A stretch of DNA of 64,000 bases from Thunnus maccoyii (lineage: Eukaryota; Chordata; Actinopteri; Scombriformes; Scombridae), in assembly GCF_910596095.1 (NCBI RefSeq), contig NC_056536.1, positions 19,653,791 through 19,717,790 on the forward strand, written 5' to 3'. Below the pieces are notes generated by a model that did no database searches, was not told the DNA's origin, and saw nothing but the letters and a program-made list of their open reading frames with translations. The position numbers and the translations under genes were made by a program. Below are positions 37,494 to 50,100 of this stretch, in pieces (position 1 is the first letter of the stretch; every line of letters begins with the position of its first letter).

Positions 37494-40400
37494 ACAACAA
37501 CAACAACAACAACAACAAATTCAGCACATGCAACAGCAACAAATACAGCAACAACAAATTCAACAACAACAACAAATGCAGCAACAAATGCAACAGCAGC
37601 AAATACAACAACAACAGCAGCAACAATTACAACAACAGCAGCAGATTCAGCAACAGCAGCAGATGCAACAGCTGCAGATGCAAGGTCTCCAGAATGCTCA
37701 AGGGCAGCAGGGAATGACGGGGCCGCAGACTTCAGGTCAAGGCCAGCCACAGATACACCCTCATCAGCTGCAACAACAGCAACAGCAGCAACCTCAACAA
37801 CCACACTTGCAGCAACAGGTAATATTGATGAATGGCAGTATTTAAAATCAACACATTGGTTATTCATTTATCTATTCATACTCAACATTGATCCCCATTT
37901 CATATTTTAGCAACAACAGCAAATGATGATGATGCTGAAGATGCAGCAGGAGCAGGCTAAGAATCGCATGTCCATCCCTCCAGGAGGGCAGCTCCCTCCT
38001 CGGGGCATGGGCAATCCACCTGAGGTGCAAAGGCTGCCTGTCTCACAGCAAGGCAATATGCCTGTAATGATCAGCCTTCAAGGACATGGAGGAGTACCAC
38101 CATCACCTGACAAACCCCGAGGGATGCCCCTGATGGTGAACCCTCAGGTGAGGTCCAAATACTGAGGCATAAATACATTTCTTTAACACTCGGAGGAATA
38201 GGAGCCCCCTTTACATCATAAAAACAAACAATAAAGAAATAAACAAGTAGCAAACATTACAGTAATAGGTAATAAGCTAAGATAACCAGTAATAAAAGAA
38301 AATAGCCATGCACATAATTGTAATAAGAGTAGAAACATAAATTGTAAATATTAGTCAAAAACATTAATGTGATGACAATATATAACACTATATTTACATT
38401 CACATCTCATGATCCGAACTGTGCACTGTTTATTTTCTTGTGACTAAATTGTTGTATCTGTCCTCCTTTGTAGCTTGCAGGCGCTGCACGAAGAATGTCC
38501 CTTCCTGATGCAGGGCAGGGTCCCCAAGGCACTGGATCTGAAGAGGCCCCTGCAGGGGCCCACCCAAAGCAGGACAGGCCTGGAGGTCCAGAAATGGGGG
38601 TACAGCCTGGAAATGGGACCCAACAGATGATGGCCAACCAGGGCTCCAACACTCACATGATGAAGCAAGGCCCTGGTCCCTCACCAGTGCCCCAGCACAC
38701 TGGAGCCAGTCCCCAGCAACAGTTACCCGCTCAGCCTCAACAAGGAGGCCCTGTGCCTGGCCTTCATTTCCCCAATGTCCCCACAACCTCACAGAGCTCT
38801 AGGCCCAAAACCCCCAACAGAGCCAGCCCCAGACCGTACCACCATCCCCTTACCCCAACTAATCGCCCACCCAGCACTGAGCCCTCCGAAATCAACCTTT
38901 CACCTGAAAGGCTAAATGCGTCTATTGCAGGGCTGTTTCCTCCCAAAATCAACATTCCTCTGCCTCCCAGGCAGCCTAACCTAAACAGGGGATTTGACCA
39001 GCAAGGTCTCAACCCAACAACTCTGAAAGCCATTGGGCAGGCCCCTCCTAGCTTATCTCTACCAGGCAACAACAACAATGGTAGTGTGGGTGGAAATAAC
39101 ACTAACAACAGTCAACAACCTTTCTCCACTGGCACTGGAGCAGGAGGTGCAGGTGCTAAACAGGACAAGCAGTCTGGAGGGCAGGGTAAGAGGGCAAGTC
39201 CTAGCAATAGTCGGAGGTCAAGTCCAGCCTCTAGTCGCAAGTCAGCCACCCCAAGCCCCGGAAGACAAAAGGGGACAAAGATGGCCATCACCTGCCCTCC
39301 CCATCAGCAGCAGTTGGTCAACCCTCAGGGGCAAACCATGATGCTCAGCCCTACCTCAGTACCTCCAAGTCCAATGTCTATGCCCGCACAACTGGGTGGG
39401 AGCATGGAGGCACAACAGACCCAGAGTCCCTTCCATGGGATGCAAGGTAACCCTGCTGAGGGAGTAAGGGAAAGTCAGGCAATGATGACAGCAGAGCAGC
39501 GACAGATGCCTCAGCCTCAGCCTCAACCCCAGCCGCAGCCTCTGAGGGAGTTATCAGCTCCTAGAATGGCAAGTCCTCGTTTCCCCACGCAGCCTAAACC
39601 TGACTTGGAACTGCAGGCAGGGACAGTTGATAGGCAGCCAACACACACAGCACCTTTGCAGGACTCTGAGGTTTCACCTGCTCTCAGGGCAGCTCCAACC
39701 TCCCTCAACCAGTTACTGGATAACACGGGTATCCCAAACATGCCTCTTCGGCCTATACAGAGTAATACTGTTAGGGATGTTATGGGAAAGGACAGCCCCA
39801 AGTCTGCTTTGGATCCAGAGAAACCACCCCACAGTAATTCCCAGAGCACAGACATGTCAGCTCCTGTTGCTACTACTGCCACTATAAATGAATCAGAAGC
39901 TAAACCCAAACCTGCTGTCCCTGTCCCTACCAGCAGTCCTAACTTGCAGCCTGCTGCGATGCCCAGCTTGCACCCTAGCACTAACGTAAACTCCAATACT
40001 ACTCCCAGTCTTAACCAAACCCCCATCTCGAGTCTTGGTGTCAATCCCAGTCTGAATGTAAACACGACCTCTACCCTTTGCCCCACTCTCAGTACTAACA
40101 CTAATGCTGCCCCGAGTGTAAGTCCCAACCCTGTCACTTCCAGTCAGAGCAGTACCGCCCCAGCTGTTAGTACCAGTTCTAACTCCAGCACTGCCCTAAA
40201 CCCAGCTAGTTCGGCTCCAAAACCAAGCCCTAATCCTAAACCTGTGACAAGTGTTCACTCAGTCATACAGATCCCTGCCTCTTCTAGCACCATTTCCCCA
40301 AACCAGATCACTGTGTTTGTAACGTCTAACCCCATTACCTCTGCCCCCGCTCCTCAAGTACCCACATCTATGGTCTCCACCATGGTGGCTGTCCCTAACA

Positions 40401-43237
40401 AGAACATTCGACCTCAAGATATTCGGCAGCAGACCCCTGTGTCCCGACCTCAGTTCATCACCACCACCCCTGTATTTATCAATCCAATTTTCCAGGTCCC
40501 GAATGCATCTGTGGCTCCCAATACCACAGTGGTATCACAGTCAGTCACCATGATGGGTCCTATCCAAGTGTCCACTACAAACATCCAACTTCCTCCTGCC
40601 CCAAGCTCCACCCAATCAACAGGGGCTACCATGGCCAGCACTCAGCTTGCCAGAAGTGCTGTTGGACAGGTTCAGACTGCCACTAGTGTGTCCTCATCAT
40701 CCTCAGTTGGTACTCTCCCAGCTCCTCAGCAAATTAACCCTGGGGCTCTCAAAACAGAAAATCTAGGTGAGGCAGGTTCTGGTCAGAAATCTAGTCCCCC
40801 AGTCCAGCAGCCATCTCCCCATCCAAGCCCTTCAGCATCATCTCCCTTTCAGCCACCCCTGGCTTCTCCTCCTCCCTGCTCTAGTCCTGGAGCTGTGAAC
40901 ACTCTCCGAAAGGGCCCCATGTCTCCATCTTCCACTGCCCAGGTGAAAAGTAAGTCTGCACAGGCCGCTGCACCTGTTTCTGGTACAGCTGAATCCCAGC
41001 AGAATCCTGTAGAAAGACCTGCACAGGGGCCCACTGGGGCTGTTCCACCCCAGGTCTTTCATCCTCCTGCTAGTCCTGCCATTCAGATTGAAGCACTAGT
41101 GCCCCATACTACTACTGCTGGTTCAAACATCATTACTTCGCCTACAGTCTCCTCTCCTATCCCAGTTCCTAGCCAAGTTGCTGTTCCTACTCAGATTGTT
41201 ACCCAGGCTCCGTTGCCTGTACCAGCTTCAGTCTCAAGCCCAGCCCAGGCTGTAACTTCTCAAACTCCTACTGTCACTGTAGTTGGTACTGCTACTGTTG
41301 TCTCCTCTGCTACCGTGCTCTCCACGGTCACACCTGCACAAAGTCCAGTACCGTCCATTGTTCCCATTGTTACTGTGCCTGGACCTGTTCAGGAGGTTCC
41401 TCCCACCATACCCTCTCCAGTTGCTAACCCCAGCGTAGTTCCACCAGCCCAGTCTGATGCCCCAGCTGTGGAGCCTCCCATGCCATCAGCTGCAGGACCT
41501 GCCGAAACAACTCAGACCACCCCAGGTAAACACACAATTGAGAGCTAAAAGAATCATTAGGAATGTATACATGCATCAAGTAAACAAAATGATGGCCACA
41601 TTCTGGCCATGATCCTTGGTCAGGTCAAGCTGATGACTAAGAGTATCTTTTATATACCTTGTGTTACTGCTGCAGTACATGCCATAGTAACATATAACAA
41701 TACATGTAATGCAACCTCAAGTATCATGCAACTTTAAGTATAAAGCTTTCTTGGGTTTTAACATTTACAAAGAGTATTTGGTATTCCTGTTTTTCTTTGT
41801 TTAAAGAGGACAACGGTTGCTATGTGCAAAACCATTGGTGATTGGTGGCCATGGTGGAGGAGAGACTTATGCTCAGCACCCTGAATACATGGACATAGCC
41901 ATTCTGTTCAGTCACTAATTTGTTTAATGTAGTCAAATGTGTCAGTTGAACTACTTCATCCTTTTTCCCCAGCACCTATTCAACAAGAAGTTTCACAGTC
42001 ACAGGAGCCTGTTGCTAGTGAGAAGACAGGTAAGCATGGTCATCCTTGTTACAGACATTTTTAACAATGCTTGTCTTTGAAAGAGAAAGGAGCAATTCCA
42101 TAATGATCTCATATGAGTCATTTGGAACTAGGTGGAAAATAAATATCTCCTTTTTTGTCCTATTTAGGTGAAGAGGTCTCAACAGGTCCTGAGCAGGGGT
42201 AAGATTCCCGATAACATTTATATTCTTTTATTTGCTGTATTGCTAATTGACTATGTATTGCTTCATGTGCTGGGGTTTATTAAGGTATCCCTTACTATTG
42301 ATCTCGGAAAAGTTGGCCTAGTCTTAAGACTCATGCTCTTGAAGGAGAAATGCTTAGACATTTCTAACTCTACTGAAACTCAGGGAGGTCATGTGGTTGG
42401 CCAAGGGGGTACATGGTGAAATCAATGAGCCACGTGGCCTCAGCACTTGGTATGTATGATTAGCATGCATCAATATAAATATACCAATGCATGTCCGAAG
42501 TTTAATCAAAACAAAGCCTATCACAACGCAAATTGTACCACCCCACTGACCTTTATGGCCATATCTCTTTTCCTGGGGATTGTCATAATATCGTGGGGAA
42601 GTGAAGCCATGTTTGTTCAGCACAGTTTATAGTTTACCGCTGTTTTTCCACTTCTATCACAGATGGGCAAAGAAAAGAAAGACGCCCATCAACTTAGTCC
42701 CAAGGTATGTATTTTAACATGTTTGCGCTGCAAAGACACAAGCAGTGATCATGTCGACGTAGTGGATGCTGTCGGGATGAAGACGCACAGTATCTGTGGT
42801 AGACGAGGAAAAACAGCAGAGTCCTGAGTGGTATTATATCTTTCTCTGAGTAGAGCAGAGTTAACTCATGCCTTTGCATCTTTACTAACACATCGCTGTG
42901 TTATCTTCCCTTCCTTGTCGTTTGTTGTTTTTCTATCTGGTCCTCCCAGAGTTGCTGTGGAGAAGCCCAAGGGACCGAGCAGACGCAGCTCCCGGGCAGA
43001 CAAGGAGGTGGAGGAGGAGCCGGTAGCGGACAGTGGCATTAGGAAAAGATCAGCCAGGCCTGGAACCAGTGCTGCTGTAAAAGGTAACATAAACACACAA
43101 GCAGCTCCAAAATAAACTTCAGGCATAATGTCTACAACTACACCCAAGCTGTACACAGGGCATTGCTAACTTGTATTATCTTTTTAACAGAAACTGGAGC
43201 AAGCCCCACCCAGGCCAAACGAAGGAAGTCTAAATAG
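28906..43237 (+). CDS. ncoa6: Nuclear receptor coactivator 6 (ASC-2/NRC/PRIP)
   Basis: Exons: 28906-29203, 30011-30166, 30349-30471, 30887-31009, 31106-31933, 32083-32214, 32777-34064, 34188-34306, 37331-37818, 37911-38147, 38474-41525, 41973-42029, 42168-42198, 42663-42704, 42950-43083, 43191-43237. They sum to 7155 nt (2384 aa), one continuous frame. NCOA6 is a nuclear scaffold of the ASCOM (KMT2C/D) complex that binds ligand-activated nuclear receptors. Seen: conserved N-terminal block VEPWNSVRVTFNIPRDAAER (about 105-152), Gln/Pro-rich low-complexity regions, LXXLL box 1 LVNLL (930-934) in SPLLVNLLQSDIS, a Lys-rich patch KPKKKKPARKKK, a Q43 run (1043-1085), RPKTPNRASPRPYHH and SLSPERLNASIAGLFPP-like blocks, box 2 LNQLL (1675-1679), and a C-terminal basic end KRRKSK. 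It is longer than human NCOA6 (2063 aa). Certain as to family. Confidence 0.95.
33904..33918 (+). other. ncoa6: LXXLL nuclear-receptor box 1 codons
   Basis: CTG GTC AAT CTG CTG encodes LVNLL within SPLLVNLLQSDIS. It matches the main receptor-binding box of human NCOA6. Confidence 0.85.
34407..34598 (+). mobile_element. hAT-like MITE with 9-bp target-site duplication
   Basis: The direct repeat gctctacac occurs at 34407-34415 and again at 34590-34598. It encloses an element whose ends are inverted: gcaaaattaac near the left (34421-34431) and gttaattttgtgc near the right (34573-34585). The size is about 174 bp without the duplication. The duplication length (8-9 bp) and short inverted ends suggest a hAT-derived MITE. 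It lies in the ncoa6 intron 34307-37330. Confidence 0.7.
34640..37070 (+). mobile_element. Decayed, internally deleted L1-like LINE
   Basis: Broken + strand frames between 34670 and about 35600 resemble an L1-type ORF1 protein: a Ser-rich start, coiled-coil-like segment, then MEGRMRCSNIRILNVPE (about 35107-35160), DKDVLIDKSHRDL (about 35210-35245), and ARSAFSEVKRQLRG / PEDAIVYVKTKILQE. At about 36650-36790 comes the start of an endonuclease-like ORF2, reading SWNVKSLNHPVKRKMV and YLQEMHL with frame breaks. The rest of ORF2 is absent. An AT-rich 3' part ends at about 37070. A C-run plus CCA repeat (35376-35412) lies within ORF1. Dead copy; boundaries approximate. Confidence 0.7.
35376..35412 (+). 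repeat. C-run followed by CCA microsatellite
   Basis: A run of C then about nine CCA/CAC units lies inside the L1-like remnant. The antisense poly-Gly frame (35243-35482) is produced by it and is not a gene. Confidence 0.75.
37390..37518 (+). repeat. ncoa6: CAG/CAA tract encoding 43 glutamines
   Basis: Forty-three consecutive Gln codons, CAG and CAA mixed, run from after ATG 37387-37389 to ATT 37519. Gln-rich sequence interrupted by Ile, Met, His and Leu continues to about 37680. The last six codons are all CAA. The reverse-strand poly-Leu frame (37327-37626) and the shifted Ala/Thr frames are by-products of the repeat. Confidence 0.9.
39704..39718 (+). other. ncoa6: LXXLL nuclear-receptor box 2 codons
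   Basis: CTC AAC CAG TTA CTG encodes LNQLL within APTSLNQLLDNTG. It matches the position and context of the second LXXLL box of NCOA6. Confidence 0.8.
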
Positions 43238-43700
43238 GTGCAACTGAAGTTGCGGCAACCTGTGAACTGTACTGTAAATGTTTTTGTTTCCCGCTGTGAA
43301 TCAGTTGATGTCGGTTTCCCTGTCCCAGATTATGAATTTTCATCAGAGGAAGAAACCGTGTACAGATTGTTTAAAAAAAAAAAAAAAAAAAGAATTATGG
43401 TATTGTTTTGTCCATGCTTTTTTTTGTGAGATTGTAGTTAGAATGTGTGCATACAGTATGTGTTTGTGTGAATGTGCTTTTTATATTAAATGCTGGATTA
43501 ATCATGTGAAGACTGATAATGGAGCTTGTCATGATTGTATAATTATGTTGTAAACTGAATTAAATTTTCTACTGCTTTTGTTCTGTGAAACTGTGTAATA
43601 TGATTAATCTATTTTTCTTAGATTGATGATCATTTTTTGTTCATATGAATCTCAGTTTGCTAATTTACCAGAGCTGCATTAAACTCCTAGATTATTGATA
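43238..43700 (+). other. ncoa6: 3'UTR of ncoa6
   Basis: Sequence follows the TAG at 43235-43237. An A-run lies at 43373-43391. ATTAAA occurs at 43559-43564 and again near 43677, candidate polyadenylation hexamers of the common variant form. The top1 promoter begins only a few hundred bases further on. Confidence 0.45.
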
Positions 43701-43919
43701 AACACTAAGCAGAATATGATGTAAACACAGGACTCAATTTAGGTGAGGGGAAATTTGAGGCAGTGACAACACATTATATGCTCTAGGAGATGGGTATATT
43801 TGAACTCTAGCATAACTGGATCAGAAACACGTATCCTCTATGAATTAGCTTAAATATTGATTAGTATAGTTTGAACAGATAAAGACATATCTGACTCAAT
43901 CGATGATATTTTGATGCTC

Positions 43920-44107
43920 AGTCAGGCAGAGACCACGCAGCAGAGTATATTCTCTGCGTTCAGGTCGGTGCGAGCATGCGCAGTCAGTAAACGTTGGGAC
44001 TCCATTCCAGTGAAGGCTCCCTGAGCCTCGCATCCGCACCACTCGCATCCTGAACAGCTGTCTCCTGTGACAACTTCACCTGCTTTACAAACAAAAACAA
44101 CTTGACC
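43920..44107 (+). promoter_or_regulatory. top1: top1 promoter and 5'UTR
   Basis: A CG-richer patch lies directly upstream of the start codon at 44108. It includes GCATGCGCAG at 43974-43983, a near-match to the NRF1 palindrome. There is no clear TATA box near the expected start. The transcription start is probably between about 43960 and 44040. Position plus motif evidence only. Confidence 0.5.
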
Positions 44108-47100
44108 ATGAGCGGGGATCATGGGCACGGAGACTCTCAGGTACCTCTTGATCAATAATTAATGTTTTGTCCTTTTTTTTGCGGGAGGGGGTCTATTTGT
44201 ATCAATTCATTGGCCATAACTGACGAGTATTTATTGTTATGATATGAAATAATGGTTAAGAAACGTTAGCTGATGTTATAAGTTAGCCACGACGTTCTCT
44301 TTGTTATTTCAGTGAGAACTTTGAAATTATGTGCGTTATTTGAATTTTTACTGTAACAATATATGTGTAGGGTACATTTGTATGCCAATTGAAACTTGAA
44401 TAACCGAGCTACCGGCATTTTCAAAATTGAAATATTAAAACTCTCTTTTTTCACAATTTTCAGGTCAATTGTGGATCTAAAGGAAGCGGTAGGTCCTCTG
44501 ATGTTTGATTTTATTTATAATGACTTTGGTTTCCATTCGGAATCGTGACCTGTCTACTGTTAGTTTTTAAAGGACAGAAATGGCGTCCCAGAGACTAAGT
44601 CCCTTCTCCTCCACTCTGTTGCGGCTATTGTTCAAAAAGAGGGTCTGAATTGTGCATTTGCGCCCCTCGGTTTTTTAATCTGACGGGAGATTCCGAAAGC
44701 CCCTGGCATCGTGTTTATTATGCATGCTTTAGTTGGATAGTATTTACGTGCAATCATAACGAATTTTGGAGCCGAAAGTGGCAGAATTGGGGCTGAGGAC
44801 TTAGTCTCTGCGCCATTTTCTTTTTCTGTATGTAGCAGCCAGGGCGCCGATCAGTGAGCCAACTGTCTGCCGTGATATGGAGGCGAGAGCGGGGAGCTTA
44901 TCGCCTCTCCCTGCCCGTATCTCACCACCAGCTGCACTGTGCCTGCTGCATCTCTGTGCTAGAGACTTTTATCTGCACTGTCAATAGGGAATCCTCACAC
45001 ACACACACAAAAACTTTAAGTCACAGAAAAGAAAGTTGCACTGCATTATTTTAAAAAGCATGTGCCCTGAGGAATCTTTTTTTTTTTTTTTTTTTTTTTC
45101 ACAATTTATAGCCCCTACACAGGAGGATCAATCACTCCTGCGAAGTTCAGAGCACTTTTCTTCTTGGAGGCTTAATTTGCTGCCGGTTGTGATGGAAAGA
45201 AAACCAGTGTGTGGGAATAGTTTTGGTTTAAAAATAACTGGGATGTGTGTTACTGTTTCATAAGACAATAGCAGGTAATAGCCGATATTAAACTGCCATA
45301 ACAACAGGGCGCCAGGAGGTGATGATCAGGTCTACTTCCAGGAGGGATAACTCAGCAGGAAACATTTTAATATGAAGACTCTTGTAAAATCATACTCATA
45401 TCCTAATCATTTGAGACTATGAAAACTAATCATATTTTTCCATTAAAGAAAATCAGGTCACTACATCAAAAGTTGAATCATAACCTGCGACAAAAAGCTA
45501 TTGTTATGTTAAATATTGGAGACAATACACAAATATTGTTGGATACAATTTGAATATTGCAGTAGAAATTCTGGCAAAGTATGACAAGGTCATTGTCAAG
45601 TCTGCATAGATATATTTAGTTTTCTTAGTTTCTTGCCATCTCCAACATCACCATATACTATAGATGTGACCTAGAAGATAAAGTTACCTCAGGGGGATTG
45701 TGGGTCAGCTGCAGCAAATGTATGTCGGGCACTGAGTGCATCTATTATTATTATTATATTATGCTCGATGCTAGATAATATAGACCTAATTTAGCCTAAA
45801 TCCACTGCCTGCCCTTTTGGTCTCACTAAACACCTAGTTTGTTTAGTCCCACTTTCTGACAACAAACCTTGTGTAATATATTTTAGTAGGGCTGAATATA
45901 GAATGAATATAAATTATGCTTTTTTTCTCTCTGTCAGCTCGTGTTTATATATATTTCCTAGCACAGATAAACTCAACAGACATTTAAATATACATGTGTA
46001 GACAACCAGATGTAAAAGATTGATCTCAGATTCCACAAAGTTATTTTTTGTTCTGATTTTTAAAATGCTGATGATCAAATCGATCTCTCCTTTGTATCGT
46101 AGACACTCACAAACATAAGGACAAGCACAAAGACAAGGAACACAGACACAAAGACCACAAAAAAGACAAAGAGCGAGAGAAATTCAAGTACAGCAACAGG
46201 TAGGATACCATGTCTGCACCTTCCTCTCACTTTTTTGATTAAGATAATACTCTATACTCGACTTAAGCCTTTTGCATGTGAACTTACAAATAAACTTTTG
46301 TTAAGCCCTACACTAATATTTACAGTATTTGTAACATGTACATATCCTCACAATACTTTATTTTACCAGTATGAAGTCTGTTATGAATCTGTTATAACAG
46401 AATCTGTAATGAGGAGAATAATGGCAAAGTCAATTAACTTGGATACAGATTCTGCCAGTATGAGCACAAAAAATAACAAGTTTTTCAGTAAGAACATGAA
46501 AGAATCACACAGAGTGCTGCTGATTTAATTGAAGCTAATAAAGCACCCTGCTGTGTTGAATCAGCAAACATACATCACAAGGACTTCCTGAAATCCACTT
46601 TTATGAATGGCATCTGCAGTGCATTTGTAATTTGAACCGTTTTGGAACATTTGTTAGATTTTCTTGTTGTCTGGTTGAAATACTTGTGGGCTGCTGTGTG
46701 GTACTAGAGTCACAACTTTGGCCATTTTTTTTAATCAGCAGTCATCCATGATGCTGTCAATGTTTGTCAAAAATTTACAAGTTCACATTACTGGTGGTTG
46801 GTGCTTTGTTGATGACATCTTTTGTGTCTGTGCATCTGGACCACGTCTGACCTCTCGAACTTGATCTCTGACCTCTGTGGCTTCTGTGTCCCAGTGAACA
46901 TAAGGACCACTCTGAAAAGAAACACAGAGACAAAGACAAAGAGAAGCTGAAGCACAGCGACGGCAGCTCAGACAAGCACAGGGAAAAACACAAAGAGAAG
47001 AGGAGAGAAGAAAAGGTTTGTGCACAGATAGATAGAGACCAAGTCTGCCTTTTTATGAGAAGCCATACAGACCTTTGGCATAAATATTATATGTAGTTTT

Positions 47101-50100
47101 CTCACCATGACAGAATAATTATTGTGTGGTATTAACTTAAAAACTTTGTTTTGTCATGATCACCAAATAATTATTGTGTGGTTTTGACATAACGCAAACT
47201 GTCTTCTCATGTTTATTCATGTCTTCCAATGTCAACGTTTAAAGGTGTGAAAGAGTTTGAAATACATTTTAATTATTTGCTAATATATTCCCTGTTTCTC
47301 ACAGATCAAATCATCCCACATAGACAAGCCTAAAAAGGAGAAAGAAAATGGATATGTAAGGTAGACAGTATCACTTTGTTGAGTTTACTTTGAGCTTAGT
47401 TATTTCTTGGTTATGATTAATGGGATATTGCTTTACTAATATGCAGTTCAATGCTTTCAATGTGTGAATTAGAGACATGAGCCCTGCTGCCATTAAGAGC
47501 GAGCCTGAAGAAGGCAATGGCTTCTACTCCTCTCCACAACACAACAAGACCAAACAAGAATATGATGATGAAGAGTGGGTATCTTGCAAATTCACATTTA
47601 AGCTTCACATGTCACTGTAGTTACATTTAAGATATGGTTGTCTACATTTCTGTATTCTGAGATAAAGTTTGATTAACAATGTTATGTTGTTGTTTTTTTC
47701 CTTAGATTCGATTACAAGCCCAAAAAAGTCAAGACAGAACATGACAAAAAGGCCAAAAAGAGGAAACATGAGTACGAAGAAGACGAGGAGGATGAGGTTC
47801 ATTAATTTTTCAACATTATTTTGATGAATACATTCTCCAGGCTGGAGTGGCCACTCTTTGTATTCTCCAGATTTATTCTGTTCACTCTTGTATAGGACAT
47901 AAAGCCCAAAAAGAAGACAAAAGACAAAAAGGTGACAGAGGGAAAGAAAGCCAAAAAAGAAGAAGAGGAGAAATGGAAATGGTAAGATAATTTTGGGGGA
48001 CAAATAGATCTTTTCCTCAGGAAATTACAAACCAAGGACAGTTTGCTACTGAGAAGCAGATACCATGTTTTTTCTTCTCTATCATGGGTTGTACTTTGTT
48101 GTTGTTTGTGGTAATTAGGTGGGAGGAGGAAAGATATACTGATGGCTCCAAATGGCGCTTCCTTGAACATAAAGGTCCGGTGTTTGCGCCTCCGTATGAA
48201 CCCTTGCCTGATAAAGTCAAATTTTACTATGATGGTAAGTTTGTCTGTGTAAAAAGTAACTGGTAATATATTTGTGTCGGATTTTTGTAAAGACTATAAT
48301 GTAGTTTGTCTGTGTTTGTAGGTAAACCAATGAAACTTAGTGCCCCTGCTGAAGAAGTAGCCACATTCTTTGCCAAGATGTTGGATCACGAGTACACTAC
48401 TAAGGACATCTTCAGGAAAAACTTCTTTAAGGACTGGAGGAAGGTGAGGACACGAAAAATAGAGTCTCAAGTTGCACACACGAGTTGGAGTCTACGGAGG
48501 GTATGAAGTTCAAGTATTTACGTCGGGCATACTTCAGATGTCGTGTCTTTTATTTTAGGAAATGACTTCAGAGGAGAAGTCAAAGATCACTGACCTGAAC
48601 AAGTGCAACTTCAGTGAAATGAGTGAGTACTTCAAGGCCCAATCAGAAGCTCGGAAACAGATGTCAAAGGAGGAGAAACAGGTATGCCTGCGTTCACGCA
48701 GACTTTCCCCTGTCCGAAAACATCATGGATTCTCTCATTGTATTTACATATTTTAATACTCTTTGTAGAAAATCAAAGAGGAGAATGAGAGGACCCTCCA
48801 GGAGTACGGTTTCTGCATCATGGACAACCACAAGGAGAGGATCGGAAACTTCCGCATTGAGCCGCCAGGCCTCTTCCGAGGCCGAGGTGACCACCCAAAG
48901 ATGGGCATGCTGAAACGCCGCATCAGACCTGAAGACATCATTATCAACTGCAGCAAGTGAGTAATCTCACCACCACCAGCATGAGCACCCTCACTGCCTC
49001 ACTTTTTCTATTTTAGTTTAGTTTTTGGATGCATAAAAAAAAACATAAAACCCGTCAAGAAGCTGATATTAATATTATGTCTAGTTCTGAGTTGTACGGT
49101 AAGGGTAATGTGTAAACGTGTGTGCTTGTGTAAACGGAATATATTATGTGGATGCATGTGGAAGCTATTAGTCTGCCAAAAGGTCAAATAAAGGCATATA
49201 CTGTAGGTCGACTTCATTGTTGTGTTTTTCACTCCCTATCCTCTGATCCAACCTGATTTTTCCTCTTTTTTTCATTTTAACTGCCACCTTGTGATTGCTG
49301 AATTTATGTAAAGACAGTTGGAATAATTTTCTTGTTATCGCTGTTTTTCCATATCTCAGGGGCAATGAGTGTGACAGGGTTTATGGGAAAGCTTATTTCT
49401 AGCATTCTGTTGCCATCAAAGCGACACCAGCAAAACAATGTACGTGCTTCATGTGGCATGTACAGTATGTCGGATTTACTGTTGCACACATGCCGGCACT
49501 GTGTCAAAGGTGGTCTTCCTGTCAGAATACTCTGTGTGTTCCAAGAATAACATGACTCCAGGAGGACAGGTTGACCTCGGCACACTGGTCATCAAGAGGG
49601 TTTATTTTTCAATGACATTTCTCTGTACACTATTGTCTCATAGTTGTAGTAGTGTTTACCATATAAAGTCTCTCTTGGACTGGTCCCTTAAGTTAAAAAA
49701 AACAAACAAAAAACGCCCAATTAATCTTTTGTCGTAGATTGATTTCAGGTCTGTGATGGATTCAGTTGGTATTTAAACTGTATATCTATTATTAACATAA
49801 ATAAACATAGCTGTCAAAGGTTGTCAATATGTTTCGCTCCTATTTAAACCCATTTCTTTTTCTTTAGGGACTCCAAGCACCCTAAACCTCCCCCAGGGAC
49901 AAAGTGGAAGGAAGTTCGCCATGACAACAAAGTGACCTGGCTGGTGTCTTGGACAGAGAACATCCAGGGATCCATCAAGTACATCATGCTTAACCCTAGC
50001 TCCAGGATCAAGGTGCTCTCATAACTTAAGCCCCCAACGTCACATTCAATCATATCTTGATCCTAAAGCATATCTGAGTTTCGATATTTCACCTTTAATC

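Noticed and set aside
37327-37867. Long minus-strand frames of poly-Leu (37327-37626) and Ala/Val (37385-37867), and the + frame of Ala/Thr repeats (37113-37910)
   Set aside because: They are the other reading frames of the CAG/CAA tract in an ncoa6 exon whose own frame joins its neighbours in phase.
38495-41548. The 1017-codon open frame taken as a single-exon gene
   Set aside because: It is one very large internal exon of ncoa6 (38474-41525) with acceptor and donor in phase; the ATG at 38495 is internal.
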